From: Marinobacter manganoxydans MnI7-9
Lineage (GTDB): Bacteria; Pseudomonadota; Gammaproteobacteria; Pseudomonadales; Oleiphilaceae
Direction: 5' to 3'
Assembly: GCF_000235625.1 (NCBI RefSeq)
Contig: NZ_AGTR01000013.1
Span: forward strand, 79,401 to 143,400
Length of the DNA stretch: 64,000 nucleotides
The first letter of the stretch is position 1; the number at the start of each line of letters is the position of its first letter. The notes below the pieces were generated by a model that did no database searches, was not told the origin of the DNA, and saw nothing but the letters and a program-made list of their open reading frames with translations. Below are positions 15,057 to 24,243 of the stretch, in pieces. A program made the translations under genes and the position numbers.

Positions 15057-17408
15057 TCAGGAGGCAGCAGACGCCTGACAATATTGTTCCAGTACTGCCC
15101 GCAGCATTTCAATATTGACAGGCTTGGCAACAAACGAATCCATACCGCATCGGCGGCAGCGTTCCTCGTCTTCTTCCATGGCACTGGCGGTCAGCGCGAC
15201 CACCGGGATGCGCACGCGGTTGTGGGTTTTCTCCCATTCCCGCAGGCGTCGGGTGGCTTCAAAGCCATCCACACGGGGCATCACACAATCCATGAACACC
15301 AGATCGAACGGGTGCCACTGCCAGAGGCTGGCCGCGGCCTCGCCATCGTTGGCGGTCATCACGTCGCAACCGAGTTTCTCCAGCAGTCGACGGGTCAGGG
15401 TGCGGTTCACAGGGTTGTCTTCCACCAACAACACCTTCATTCGGCCGCAGGGAAGCTCCCGGCGCCGGGCGGTATCGGTGGTGGCCTGAAGCGAGAATCG
15501 GGTCAGGAAGCGCCGTTCTTCTTTGGCTGCATCGGCAAACAACTGGTTTAGGATGGGGGTCAGGCAGGACTCTCGCAGAGATTTGCTCAGGAAGGCATCT
15601 GCACCGGCCTGGCGAAAATGTTCAGCGTCGCCCCGTTGCGGGTTGGACGACAGGATCAGCAGGCGCATATCTGACCAGAGCGGGTTGCTACGGATCTGCC
15701 GGCACAGCAGGTCGCTGTCCATATCCGGCACAAAGCCATCCAGAATGATCGCGTCGAACGGCTGCTGGCCATCGAACGCCGTGCGCAGGGACGTTAGTGC
15801 TTCGCCGGCGGACTTCACCGCCTCAATGTGCACCTCGTGCCGGGACAGCATTTCCAGTGTGATCTTGCGGGACAGCTCATAGGAATCCACAACCAGAATC
15901 CTGCGATTCTTCACCATCCGGGTGTCCGGCCGAACCCGGGCGGCGTTCTCCGGGGCCACGGGCAGAGTCAGTTCCATCCAGAAGGTCGAGCCCTCACCGG
16001 GGCGGCTTTCGAGATCCATCGACCCGTCCATCAGGCCCACCAGTTGACGGCAGATGGTGAGGCCAAGGCCTGCACCGGGCAGTTGACGCTGGAACTGTTG
16101 GCCAAGCTGCACGTAGGGCTCGTAAACCAGGGGAACATCTTCCGGGTTGATGCCCACGCCGGTGTCTTCCACGGCAATGCGAAGGCGAGCCTTGTCATCC
16201 CGACGGCCCAACACCTCGATACTGATCAGCACATGGCCGGAATCGGTAAACTTGATGGCGTTGGACGTAAGGTTCAACAATATCTGGCGAATGCGAACCG
16301 GGTCCCCCTTCAGGGCCCAGGGCAGGTTTTCGTCGATCCGAAGTTCCAGTGCGAGGCCTTTCTCCCGGGCGCGAGAGCCAAGCATGTGCACCAGATCATT
16401 GAGGGTTTCCCGAAGGTCAAAGGGGATGTCTTCAAGTACCAGTTTGCCCGCTTCCATGCTGGAGATATCCAGCAGGTCGTTGATGATGGCCGAGAGGCTT
16501 TCCGAGGCGCTCAACAGGGTCAGCACGTATTCCCGCTGCTCCTGATCCAGCGGCGTATCGGTAAGCAGGTTGGCGTAGCCCAGCACCGACTGCAGCGGAA
16601 TGCGCAGTTCGTGGCTGACATTCGCGAGGAACTGGTTCTTGGCGTGGTTGGCGCGAACTGCCTCGTCCCGTTCACCCTGGGACTGGATCGTGGTTTGGCG
16701 CAGAGAGCGGGTGTCCTCTAGGATCTGCAGGCGCATCTTGTTAAGGGCCTGCTCCAGCTCCGAGAGTTCATCTGGTGTTTTTCGGGGTTTGCGCTTGAGC
16801 TCCAGCGGGTCTACCAGCGCGTCGAGATTCAGCCGGGCGGCGTAATCGGCCATAGATTCCAGATGCCGGGTCAGCGTTAAACGAACGATCACCAGCAAGC
16901 CCAGGGTGCCCAGCATGACAACAATGGATTGAAACAAAAGGTTCAGGAACGCGCGGTTACGCAGGTCTGTGTAGATCTGGTCGATGGAGGAGGTGACGGT
17001 GAGCGTGCCAACGTTTTCAGGACTGCGGTTGTTGGAGCGGTCGAAAACCAGTGGAAAGGTTTGCGATATGACCCGGCCCTCAGGGTAAGTACCGGTGCTG
17101 AAGGTTTCGCCGGTGCTGGTCACCACCCGCCCGTACTGGACAGCGGGCACTGCTTTCATATCATCCAGGCTGTTGGCCACCTCGCTGAAATTCATGAGCC
17201 AGATGTTGTTGCTCATGCTTCCGGAAACCAACTCCGCGGCCCGTGTCTGGTCATTCAGCAGATCGTTCTTGCGCCGCTCGAATTCTCCGATCAGCTGAAC
17301 GCCCGTTGCCACCAGAGACAGAAAAAGGCTGAACAGCAATACGTAGGCGAGCAACCTTGCCGCCAGTGGTCGTATTCCCAATCGTTTGAAGAACCGCTTT
17401 GAAGGCAA
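15057..17408 (-). CDS. Hybrid sensor histidine kinase with two receiver domains
   Basis: A 783-residue membrane kinase. TM1 is at about 18-40, a periplasmic region runs to about 155, and TM2 is at about 156-178. A linker and coiled coil follow. HisKA has phospho-acceptor His266 in NVSHELR, and the ATPase domain carries DTGVG (415-419) and GAGLGL. Receiver 1 (about 503-620) has acceptor Asp557. Receiver 2 (about 658-775) has the acidic pair ED, Asp707 and Lys762. No HPt domain follows. Receiver 1 has VVDSY where two acidic residues are usual, so its metal site may be weakened. The architecture is BarA-like but the signal is unknown. It lies 62 bases before yacG. Confidence 0.88.
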   Translation of the reverse strand: MPSKRFFKRLGIRPLAARLLAYVLLFSLFLSLVATGVQLIGEFERRKNDLLNDQTRAAELVSGSMSNNIWLMNFSEVANSLDDMKAVPAVQYGRVVTSTGETFSTGTYPEGRVISQTFPLVFDRSNNRSPENVGTLTVTSSIDQIYTDLRNRAFLNLLFQSIVVMLGTLGLLVIVRLTLTRHLESMADYAARLNLDALVDPLELKRKPRKTPDELSELEQALNKMRLQILEDTRSLRQTTIQSQGERDEAVRANHAKNQFLANVSHELRIPLQSVLGYANLLTDTPLDQEQREYVLTLLSASESLSAIINDLLDISSMEAGKLVLEDIPFDLRETLNDLVHMLGSRAREKGLALELRIDENLPWALKGDPVRIRQILLNLTSNAIKFTDSGHVLISIEVLGRRDDKARLRIAVEDTGVGINPEDVPLVYEPYVQLGQQFQRQLPGAGLGLTICRQLVGLMDGSMDLESRPGEGSTFWMELTLPVAPENAARVRPDTRMVKNRRILVVDSYELSRKITLEMLSRHEVHIEAVKSAGEALTSLRTAFDGQQPFDAIILDGFVPDMDSDLLCRQIRSNPLWSDMRLLILSSNPQRGDAEHFRQAGADAFLSKSLRESCLTPILNQLFADAAKEERRFLTRFSLQATTDTARRRELPCGRMKVLLVEDNPVNRTLTRRLLEKLGCDVMTANDGEAAASLWQWHPFDLVFMDCVMPRVDGFEATRRLREWEKTHNRVRIPVVALTASAMEEDEERCRRCGMDSFVAKPVNIEMLRAVLEQYCQASAAS

Positions 17409-17451
17409 GGCACATATTCCCTGTGTCGACTACAAAATCACCAAAAGCAGT

Positions 17452-18195
17452 TTAACAGACCGTCAGCACTTCGACACGTTTCCGTGAATGATCATTCACG
17501 AATCGGAATCGCACGTTCAAATCGTACAGATGCGCACCGTAAATGCGCTCTTCTTCCCGTCCTCTGCGAAAGGAGGGGCGTGGATCGTAAGCCACCACAT
17601 CCTCGATCAGCGGCCGCAGTTCCGGATACTCTTCGGGTGACAGCTTGCCAATCTGGGCCTCCGCTTCCGGCAGAAAAACCACGTCGAGTTTTTCCGTGGG
17701 TGGCGAGTCTGCCCAGCCCAATGTCGCTTCAGGAACTGAATCGGCGAATGGCAGGTAGGGTTTGATATCCAGTATAGGTGTGCCCTCGATGAGGTCATGA
17801 TCACTGATGCGGAGAATGAGCTGTCCATCTTTGCGCACCAATCCCTCATTGCGAACGACCGAAAGGCCGAGGCTGTTTGGGCGAAACGGAGACCGGCTGG
17901 CAAACACACCCATCTTGCGATTGCCGCCCAGCCGGGGAGGGCGCACCACGGGCCGCCAGTCTGCCCGCACCGCCTCGTGAAACTGAAAGGTCAGCCAAAG
18001 GTGGCTGGCGGTCTCCAGCCCACGGAAGGCATCTTCCCGGTCAAACGGTGGCTGGATGATCAGTTCGGCCCGGGCATGACGGGTCAACCCCGGCTGGCGA
18101 GGCACCCCGAACTTGTCCTGAAAGCATGAACGGGTAATGGCGATAGGCGTGAGAGTAAGGGCCTCGGCCGCGGGTTTCGAGGGGTGTCTTGGCAT
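17452..18195 (-). CDS. trmO: tRNA N6-threonylcarbamoyladenosine (m6t6A37) methyltransferase TrmO
   Basis: A 247-residue TsaA/YaeB-family protein. It has the N-terminal beta-barrel domain at about 15-150, with family wording such as FGVPRQPGL, GNRKMGVFASRSPFRPNSLGLS and a C-terminal VAYDPRPSF...YG region. The length is close to E. coli TrmO (235). TrmO methylates t6A at position 37 of tRNA-Thr using S-adenosylmethionine. Its ATG overlaps the stop codon of the upstream unknown envelope gene (TAATG at 18195), indicating translational coupling. Confidence 0.92.
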   Translation of the reverse strand: MPRHPSKPAAEALTLTPIAITRSCFQDKFGVPRQPGLTRHARAELIIQPPFDREDAFRGLETASHLWLTFQFHEAVRADWRPVVRPPRLGGNRKMGVFASRSPFRPNSLGLSVVRNEGLVRKDGQLILRISDHDLIEGTPILDIKPYLPFADSVPEATLGWADSPPTEKLDVVFLPEAEAQIGKLSPEEYPELRPLIEDVVAYDPRPSFRRGREEERIYGAHLYDLNVRFRFVNDHSRKRVEVLTVC

Positions 18196-19310
18196 TACAA
18201 ACGATCATCCTCAATGATACCGGAGAAAAACATTTCCACCCGAAATACCACAGAAGCTCGGTCTTTAAAGCTCTCCTCCCGGGGGAATTCCAGTGCTGGA
18301 ATCAGCTCCGCATAGAGCCAGTTGCTGTGTAGACGGTAGCGGAACGTGAGATCGCCGAATGCTGATGTGGTGCGCCAGGAAGGTTTGCTTTCCCCAAGCA
18401 CACCCAGCCGGGGCGTTACAATCAAGCGGTTATTCATGCGCTTACGCATGCTGAATATCTGAGCCGCAACAAATTCCTTGTCGTTGTGCACCCACTCCAG
18501 TTCTGAAGACGAGCGAAAATACCAGTCATTGCCCACCGGGCGCCCAACGCCAATCCAGGTTCGCTCGCCCCAGCCATCCTGATGAAAATAATAGAACCGT
18601 TGCTGAGCGTTCAGAATCCACTTGTCGTCCAGCCGCCAACGTTTCTCAGCCGTTGCCCGCCAGAACGCGTCTGGAGGAAGTCGCAGGCGCACACCCACGT
18701 CGTTGGAAAAGTTGATGGCGTCACCAATCTGGGTCAGGTAACGCAGTGCACCTGTGGCTTCCGTATCGGAACGCTCGGGCTCCGTAAGCTGCCGGTCCCG
18801 CTGGCGCTCCCCGAGAGGAATCAGGTCTTCGCTCTCGCTCTCGATCACCAGGCGCAGTTTCCGACGAGTGGTGGGGATATCCAGCCGGAACCGAGCCTCA
18901 GGCTCAAATTGTGCCGGATCGCCGTACTCGGATTCTGTCGCAAAGCCAATGCGCAGGTAGCTCTCGTTGTTGGGAAGGCTCTGGGCGCTGCCCGATAAGG
19001 TACGGTCTGCCCATTGGCCAACCGACTGGATCTTCTGCCCGTGAAGACGCTCCTGCCGCAGCACCCAGTTGCTGAATTTGAGCCAGTAGGAATCCCGGGG
19101 ATCGGCCCAGTATTCGTCCGGCTCAAACGTATAGAACCCGATCGGGAGCTGACCCGGCGAGAGAATCTCAGCCACGGAACGCTCCCGAACCTCAAACACC
19201 GGCTCAATGCTGTAGCTTGGAGAAGAGACCGTCAGAGAAAGTGCAGCCGCAAGGGCTGCCATACGATAGCGGGAAAACCAGTCAGCCAAAGTCCACCAGC
19301 AACCTTTCAT
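18195..19310 (-). CDS. Exported protein of unknown function, probable outer-membrane barrel
   Basis: A 371-residue protein with an N-terminal hydrophobic segment (about 17-33) after a short aromatic and basic start, consistent with a signal peptide ending near SPSYS. The mature part has many Trp, Tyr and Arg in alternating patterns (RFYYFHQDGWGERTWIGVG, RLGVLGESKPSW) that suggest transmembrane beta-strands. It ends in DDRL, not Phe. The start overlaps the end of coaE by 29 bases; an in-frame ATG at 19259 is a second choice. Its stop overlaps the trmO start, so it sits translationally coupled between two housekeeping genes. I do not recognise the family. Confidence 0.7.
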   Translation of the reverse strand: MKGCWWTLADWFSRYRMAALAAALSLTVSSPSYSIEPVFEVRERSVAEILSPGQLPIGFYTFEPDEYWADPRDSYWLKFSNWVLRQERLHGQKIQSVGQWADRTLSGSAQSLPNNESYLRIGFATESEYGDPAQFEPEARFRLDIPTTRRKLRLVIESESEDLIPLGERQRDRQLTEPERSDTEATGALRYLTQIGDAINFSNDVGVRLRLPPDAFWRATAEKRWRLDDKWILNAQQRFYYFHQDGWGERTWIGVGRPVGNDWYFRSSSELEWVHNDKEFVAAQIFSMRKRMNNRLIVTPRLGVLGESKPSWRTTSAFGDLTFRYRLHSNWLYAELIPALEFPREESFKDRASVVFRVEMFFSGIIEDDRL

Positions 19311-19881
19311 GCAGTTCCCGCACCTGACGCGTTACTTCATCCAGAGGGCGGTCATTATCAATCACCTCATCCGCCCGCGCCAGCCGATCTTCGCGCGACA
19401 TCTGAGCCGCAATGATCCGCTCAACCTGCTCCCGGGAATTGTTATCCCGGGCCATGGTGCGCCCAATCTGGGTTTCTTCAGGCACGTCGATCACGATAAT
19501 GCGGTCAACCAATTCGTGCTGGTCGGTCTCGAGAAGGAGAGGGGAGACCAGAAGCACGTAGGGAAGCTGGTAGTTTTCCGGGTTCAACTGGCGAATCAAT
19601 TCCTCGCGGATGATTGGATGCAGCAGCCTTTCGAGCCAAGCACGCTCTTCCGGCTTCTCAAAGACAATCCCACGAAGCTGCGCCCGATCCAAAGCACCCT
19701 CAGAAGTGAGGATGTTCTTCCCAAAATGCTCTGAAATCCGTTCCAGTGCAGGCGTTCCCGGCTCAACCACCTCACGGGCAACGTCATCGGCGTCCACCCA
19801 GTGCACGCCGTGCTCACCAAACAAGCGAGTCACAGTGGATTTTCCGGAACCAATCCCGCCGGTAAGGCCAACAATCTTCAT
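19282..19881 (-). CDS. coaE: Dephospho-CoA kinase
   Basis: A 199-residue CoaE with P-loop GGIGSGKST (8-16), the substrate-binding stretch VDADDVAREVV, LLLETDQHELVDRIIVIDVPEE, and the lid region QVERIIAAQMSREDRL. It catalyses the last step of coenzyme A synthesis, phosphorylating dephospho-CoA. It starts four bases after the pilD stop, in the conserved pilB-pilC-pilD-coaE order of pseudomonad-like bacteria. Confidence 0.96.
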   Translation of the reverse strand: MKIVGLTGGIGSGKSTVTRLFGEHGVHWVDADDVAREVVEPGTPALERISEHFGKNILTSEGALDRAQLRGIVFEKPEERAWLERLLHPIIREELIRQLNPENYQLPYVLLVSPLLLETDQHELVDRIIVIDVPEETQIGRTMARDNNSREQVERIIAAQMSREDRLARADEVIDNDRPLDEVTRQVRELHERLLVDFG

Positions 19882-19884
19882 GAA

Positions 19885-20763
19885 TCAGACTCCCAGGAAT
19901 CCGTACCAGAAAGCCTGAATCTCACTCCCAAACCACAAACAAATCAACCCCGCCGTCGCCAAGTAAGGCCCAAACGGAATCGGCACCTCGCGCCCGTGCT
20001 TCTTGAACACCATCAGGCTGATACCCACAACCGCACCAACCACCGAGGAAAGCAAAATCACCGCCGGCAACAACTGCCACCCCAGCCAGGCGCCAAGCGC
20101 GGCCAGCAATTTGAAGTCACCATGCCCCATACCTTCCTTACCGGTAACCAGCTTGAACAGCCAATAAACCGACCAAAGCGAGAGATACCCGGCCACCGCA
20201 CCCCAAAAGGCACTGTTGAAGTCCGTAAGCACACCGAAATAATTCAGCACCAGGCCCAACCACATCAAGGGCAGGGTGATGCTATCCGGCAGAAGCTGAG
20301 TGTCGAAATCAATTACGGTCAGCGCCACCAGAGCCCAGACCAGCAAAAGGGCCCAAAGCGCCGACTCGTTCGGCCCGATGACAGCAATGGTCATCACCGA
20401 GAATATCGCGGTAACGGCCTCAATGATCGGATAGCGCGGTGAGATGGGCGCCTTGCACGAGGCGCATTTGCCCCGAAGAACCAGCCAGCTGACGACTGGA
20501 ATATTCTCCCAGGCCCGAATGCCATGGCCGCAGGAGGGGCAGGTGGAGGCAGGTTTGGAGAGCGTAGTCCGCTCTTCCTGCTTGCGCTGCTTCTCAGGCA
20601 GCTCAAGGAATTCCTCGCACTGGCAGCGCCAGTCCTGATGCATCATTTTGGGTAGCCTGAGAATAACGACATTCAGGAAGCTGCCGATGCAGAGGGAAAC
20701 GAGGGTGACAGAGAGGAAAAGAAGCCAGGGCGTGGCGAGAAAGGCGTCCAGAGTAATCATCAA
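19885..20763 (-). CDS. pilD: Type IV prepilin peptidase/N-methyltransferase PilD
   Basis: A 292-residue inner-membrane protein with about eight hydrophobic segments. The cytoplasmic zinc loop has two CxxC pairs (Cys75/Cys78 and Cys100/Cys103). The aspartyl protease motifs are IDFDTQLLPD (151-160) and GHGD (213-216). It removes the leader of type IV prepilins before Phe1 and methylates the new N-terminus; type II secretion pseudopilins are also usual substrates. It is separated from pilC by two palindromic repeats and forms an operon with coaE. Confidence 0.96.
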   Translation of the reverse strand: MMITLDAFLATPWLLFLSVTLVSLCIGSFLNVVILRLPKMMHQDWRCQCEEFLELPEKQRKQEERTTLSKPASTCPSCGHGIRAWENIPVVSWLVLRGKCASCKAPISPRYPIIEAVTAIFSVMTIAVIGPNESALWALLLVWALVALTVIDFDTQLLPDSITLPLMWLGLVLNYFGVLTDFNSAFWGAVAGYLSLWSVYWLFKLVTGKEGMGHGDFKLLAALGAWLGWQLLPAVILLSSVVGAVVGISLMVFKKHGREVPIPFGPYLATAGLICLWFGSEIQAFWYGFLGV

Positions 20764-20788
20764 TTATCCGAGAATCAGGCGGGGGAAC

Positions 20789-20822
20789 TTGGGGTCAGGA
20801 GAATGCTTTCTTCTGACCCCAA
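20789..20822. repeat. GGGGTCAG-type palindrome, copy 1
   Basis: Imperfect palindrome in the pilC-pilD gap with arms TTGGGGTCAG (20789-20798) and CTGACCCCAA (20813-20822) around GAGAATGCTTTCTT. It is related to the perfect copy 17 bases away and to the shorter copy at 23939-23960. Confidence 0.75.
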
Positions 20823-20838
20823 CTTAAAGCGTGAACTC

Positions 20839-20868
20839 GGGGTCAGATGAAAGCTTTCATCTGACCCC
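20839..20868. repeat. GGGGTCAGATGAAAGC palindrome, copy 2 (perfect, 30 bp)
   Basis: A perfect 30-bp palindrome with left half GGGGTCAGATGAAAG, followed by TTTTT on the plus strand. It lies 12 bases after the pilC stop (minus strand). It may fold as an mRNA hairpin that trims or partly terminates the pilBC transcript before pilD, but the T-run is on the other strand. The wording is that of REP elements often found with RAYT transposases; no such gene is in the window. Confidence 0.8.
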
Positions 20869-20880
20869 TTTTTCAGATCG

Positions 20881-22101
20881 TTAACCAACAACCTGACCCA
20901 TCTGGAAGATCGGCAGGTACATGGCGATAATCAGGCCACCAACCAGAACGCCCAGGACTGCCATGATCATTGGTTCCATAAGGGCTGTGAGGTTATCGAC
21001 CATGTCGTCAACCACCGCCTCGTAGTGTTCGGCAACCTTAGCCAGCATTTCGTCGAGGTTACCCGATTCTTCGCCGATCGCCGTTAGCTGGACGGCCATC
21101 ACAGGGAAGATATCTTGCTGACGCATGGAGGCTTGCAGTTGGGTACCGCTCGATACATCGTTTTTGATGCGGTCGATCGCATCTCGGTAAACGGCGTTAC
21201 CGGTCGCGCCGGCCACAGAATCAAGTGCGTCTACCAACGGAACGCCGGCAGCGAAGGTGGTCGAGAGTACGCGACCGAATTTTGCGACGGCGGATTTATC
21301 AAGAATTTCCCCTACGATCGGAAGTTTCAGGACGTATTTGTCGACAATATCTGAAAACTTCTGTGAGCGACGTTTGGCTTCTTTGAATAGAAAAATCGTG
21401 CCCACAATTCCCAGTAAAACAACGAACCACCAGCTTTGGAGCCACTCAGAAAGTCGAACAACCATCTGGGTAAAAACAGGAAGCTCGGCACCAAAGCCTT
21501 GAAATAAGCTTTCAAATTGTGGAACTACCTTCACCAAGAGAATCGCGGTCACAACGATTGCAACCACAATAACGGCAATCGGGTAGGTCATTGCCTTTTT
21601 GACTTTTTTCTTAAGTAGCTCAGTCTTTTCGAGATAGGTGGCAATTCGGTCCAGCATTGCCTCAAGCGCACCGGCTTTTTCGCCGGAATCAACCAAATTG
21701 CAATATAGGTCATCAAAATGCTTCGGATGTTTCCGAAGAGCCCCGGCGAAACTGGTACCCGATGAAATATCATTGCGGATGCTCATAACCAGTTCCTGGA
21801 GCCCCTTGTTCTCAAGACCGTCAGCAACAATGTCAAAGCTTTGAACCAGCGGAACACCGGCCTTCATCATGGTCGCCAGCTGGCGAGTAAGCATGGCGAT
21901 GTCGAAGGGGGTGATCTTTTTGCTGCCACCAAAAAGCGGCTTGGGCTTCTTCTTGACCTTGTCCGGGATAATGCCTTGCTTGCGAAGTTGTGCCTTAACC
22001 AGCGCCAGGTTGGAGCCAGTCAATTCACCCTTGGACTTGTTACCCCTACGGTCTTTCCCTTCCCAAACGTACGATTCCAGCTTCTGTGCTTTCTCTGCCA
22101 T
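20881..22101 (-). CDS. pilC: Type IV pilus inner-membrane platform protein PilC
   Basis: A 406-residue PilC/GspF protein with two T2SSF domains (about 70-195 and 270-395). Membrane segments are at about 170-192, 222-240 and 375-397. Characteristic wording includes TRQLATMMKAGVPLVQSFDI in the first repeat and VLSTTFAAGVPLVDALDSV in the second. It forms the inner-membrane base on which PilB drives pilus extension. It starts two bases after the pilB stop, so it is coupled to it. Confidence 0.96.
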   Translation of the reverse strand: MAEKAQKLESYVWEGKDRRGNKSKGELTGSNLALVKAQLRKQGIIPDKVKKKPKPLFGGSKKITPFDIAMLTRQLATMMKAGVPLVQSFDIVADGLENKGLQELVMSIRNDISSGTSFAGALRKHPKHFDDLYCNLVDSGEKAGALEAMLDRIATYLEKTELLKKKVKKAMTYPIAVIVVAIVVTAILLVKVVPQFESLFQGFGAELPVFTQMVVRLSEWLQSWWFVVLLGIVGTIFLFKEAKRRSQKFSDIVDKYVLKLPIVGEILDKSAVAKFGRVLSTTFAAGVPLVDALDSVAGATGNAVYRDAIDRIKNDVSSGTQLQASMRQQDIFPVMAVQLTAIGEESGNLDEMLAKVAEHYEAVVDDMVDNLTALMEPMIMAVLGVLVGGLIIAMYLPIFQMGQVVG

Positions 22102-22103
22102 GC

Positions 22104-23819
22104 TTAATCCTTCGTCACGCGGTTGGCTTCCTCAAGACTTGTTACGCCCTCGATCACTTTCATAAGTGCTGATTGGCGCAAGTTGCGGAAGCCTTCGGCC
22201 TGAGCCTGCTTTGCAATTTTGATGGAACTGGCTTCTTCCATAATCATGCTCGCCAGCTCGTCGGTAATCTTGACCACCTCGTAAATCCCGACGCGGCCTT
22301 TATATCCTCCATTGCATTTATCACAGCCCTTGGGGCGGTACAACGTGAAGCCTGTATCAATTTGTTCCTGTGTGAACCCTTCCTCCAAAAGCACGTCTTG
22401 CGGGACTTCGAAGGGCTGTTTACATGAGCTACACAGTCTCCGGCCAAGGCGCTGGGCAATAATCAGACTCACGGAAGTAGCGATGTTGAACGATGGAACG
22501 CCCATGTTCATCATCCGCGTGAGAGTCTCTGCGGCACTGTTGGTGTGGAGTGTCGATAGAACCAAGTGTCCCGTCTGTGCCGCCTTGATCGCGATATTTG
22601 CGGTTTCCAGATCCCGGATCTCGCCCACCATGATGACGTCAGGGTCCTGACGCAGGAAGGCTCGCAATGCTTCTGCAAAGCCAAGCCCAACGCGGTTGTT
22701 TACGTTGACCTGGTTAATGCCCTCCAGGTTAATTTCTGCCGGGTCTTCCGCAGTGGAGATGTTGATGTCCGGTGTGTTCAGGATGTTCAGCCCGGTATAC
22801 AAAGAAACCGTTTTGCCCGAGCCGGTGGGTCCCGTCACCAGAATCATGCCCTGTGGCTGTTTCAGGGCATCCATATACATCTCTTTCTGGTCTGCCTCAT
22901 AACCGAGCACATCAATGCCCAGCTTTGCCTGGCTGGGATCAAGAATCCGAAGAACAATCTTCTCTCCCCAAAGCGTAGGCAGAGTGTTTACCCGGAAATC
23001 TATGGCTTTAGTCTTGGAAAGCTTCATCTTGATCCGGCCGTCCTGGGGTACCCGACGCTCGGAAATGTCCAGCTGAGCCATAATCTTTACCCGGGCGGAA
23101 ATTTTCGGGGCGAGCTTTATGGAAGGACGGGAGACTTCTTTCAAGATGCCGTCTGTACGGTACCGAACTCGGTAGACCTTTTCATAGGGTTCGAAGTGGA
23201 TATCCGAAGCGCCGCCGCGAATGGCATCCAGCAACATCTTGTTCACATATTTTACTATAGGAGCGTCATCTACCTCGCTGGCAACTACAGCGCCATCGTC
23301 TTCTTGCTCGCCGCCTTCAGTTTCAACACCTTCAAGATCCGAATCATCCAGATCACCCATTGTGGTGTCTTGGGATTCCAGATACTTGTCGATGGCTTCC
23401 CGAAGTTTGGCATCGTCCACCAATATTGCATCGGTGCTTAGACCCGTATTGAACTTGATCTCGTCCAACGCCTGGATGTTGGTCGGGTCTGAAACTGCAA
23501 TGAAAAGCCTGTTGCCTCGCTTGTAGAGAGGCAGGGCGTTGTGCTTGCGGACCAACTTCTCGTCAACCACCTTCTCCGGCATCATTTCTGGGAGAAACGA
23601 AGTCAAGTCCAAAACCGATACCCCGAACTCCATAGCGGCAGAGAACGCAAGCTTGGAGCTATCTGCCAGGTTGTTCTGGGTGAGGTAAGTGATCAGAGGG
23701 ATCCGGTTCTGCGAAGCTTGCAAGAACGCATCTTTTGCCGTTGCCTCATCTAGCAGCCCGTCATCCACGAAGCGCCTCGCAAGACCCGTAAGCGTGATAT
23801 TGCTTTTGTTGGTAGACAT
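22104..23819 (-). CDS. pilB: Type IV pilus extension ATPase PilB
   Basis: A 571-residue PilB. It has an N-terminal MshEN-like region (about 1-150), an acidic linker (about 155-178), and the ATPase domain with Walker A GPTGSGKT (330-337), DPDVIMVGEIRD (Walker B region) and a His box QTGHLVLSTLHTN. A C-terminal zinc site has Cys463, Cys466, Cys499 and Cys502. It powers pilus assembly. It is divergent from pilA, with about 420 bases between them carrying a repeat and a sigma-54 type promoter. No retraction ATPase PilT is in the window. Confidence 0.96.
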   Translation of the reverse strand: MSTNKSNITLTGLARRFVDDGLLDEATAKDAFLQASQNRIPLITYLTQNNLADSSKLAFSAAMEFGVSVLDLTSFLPEMMPEKVVDEKLVRKHNALPLYKRGNRLFIAVSDPTNIQALDEIKFNTGLSTDAILVDDAKLREAIDKYLESQDTTMGDLDDSDLEGVETEGGEQEDDGAVVASEVDDAPIVKYVNKMLLDAIRGGASDIHFEPYEKVYRVRYRTDGILKEVSRPSIKLAPKISARVKIMAQLDISERRVPQDGRIKMKLSKTKAIDFRVNTLPTLWGEKIVLRILDPSQAKLGIDVLGYEADQKEMYMDALKQPQGMILVTGPTGSGKTVSLYTGLNILNTPDINISTAEDPAEINLEGINQVNVNNRVGLGFAEALRAFLRQDPDVIMVGEIRDLETANIAIKAAQTGHLVLSTLHTNSAAETLTRMMNMGVPSFNIATSVSLIIAQRLGRRLCSSCKQPFEVPQDVLLEEGFTQEQIDTGFTLYRPKGCDKCNGGYKGRVGIYEVVKITDELASMIMEEASSIKIAKQAQAEGFRNLRQSALMKVIEGVTSLEEANRVTKD

Positions 23820-23938
23820 AAATTAAATAAGAAACGCAGCCTAAGTTACTGAAACCGGTGTTTTGTCAATTCCAGTGAGTTTAGATGGCTAGCTTCGGTT
23901 TGGAAAGGATTGTGCGCATTCTGCGACGTATACCGTAG

Positions 23939-23960
23939 TCAGAAGAAAGCTTTCTTCTGA
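23939..23960. repeat. GTCAGAAGAAAGC palindrome, copy 3
   Basis: A perfect 22-bp palindrome, TCAGAAGAAAG and its complement, matching the core of the two copies between pilC and pilD. It sits in the divergent pilB-pilA intergenic region. The remaining bases between 23820 and 24120 show no gene; a minus-strand 63-codon frame there has no family features. Confidence 0.7.
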
Positions 23961-24132
23961 ACCCATGTTCAAAAATACGCTTAGCTGAAACCCAGATCTG
24001 ACCAAATTTGTCACCAACTGACGCCGGCGAGCATTCGACCTTATAAGCGGAGAGATACGGGACTTAGTCATCAAGCCCATTAACTAACTGTTTATATTTG
24101 ATAAATTTTCTTTTTTTTCAGACAGGAGAACC

Positions 24133-24148
24133 TGGCACGGCCAATGCA
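24133..24148 (+). promoter_or_regulatory. Sigma-54 type promoter of pilA
   Basis: TGGCACG (-24 element, 24133-24139), four bases, then ATGCA (-12 element, 24144-24148). The GG and GC are 12 bases apart as required. It matches the consensus except A for T at the first -12 position. It predicts a transcript start near 24159 and an untranslated leader of about 85 bases. Pseudomonad pilA genes are driven by RpoN with PilR; that regulator is not in the window. Confidence 0.8.
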
Positions 24149-24243
24149 TTGTTCTTGGCAGGCTCAAAACTCCGGTCACGGGGTACGACTCCACCGGGCC
24201 CGGGCCAGTTAGACTTGTTAACCGATGAACTCAGAGGTCGATC

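Noticed and set aside
15828-16721. Plus-strand open frame (297 codons) opposite the histidine kinase
   Set aside because: It is a shadow of conserved HisKA/ATPase codons.
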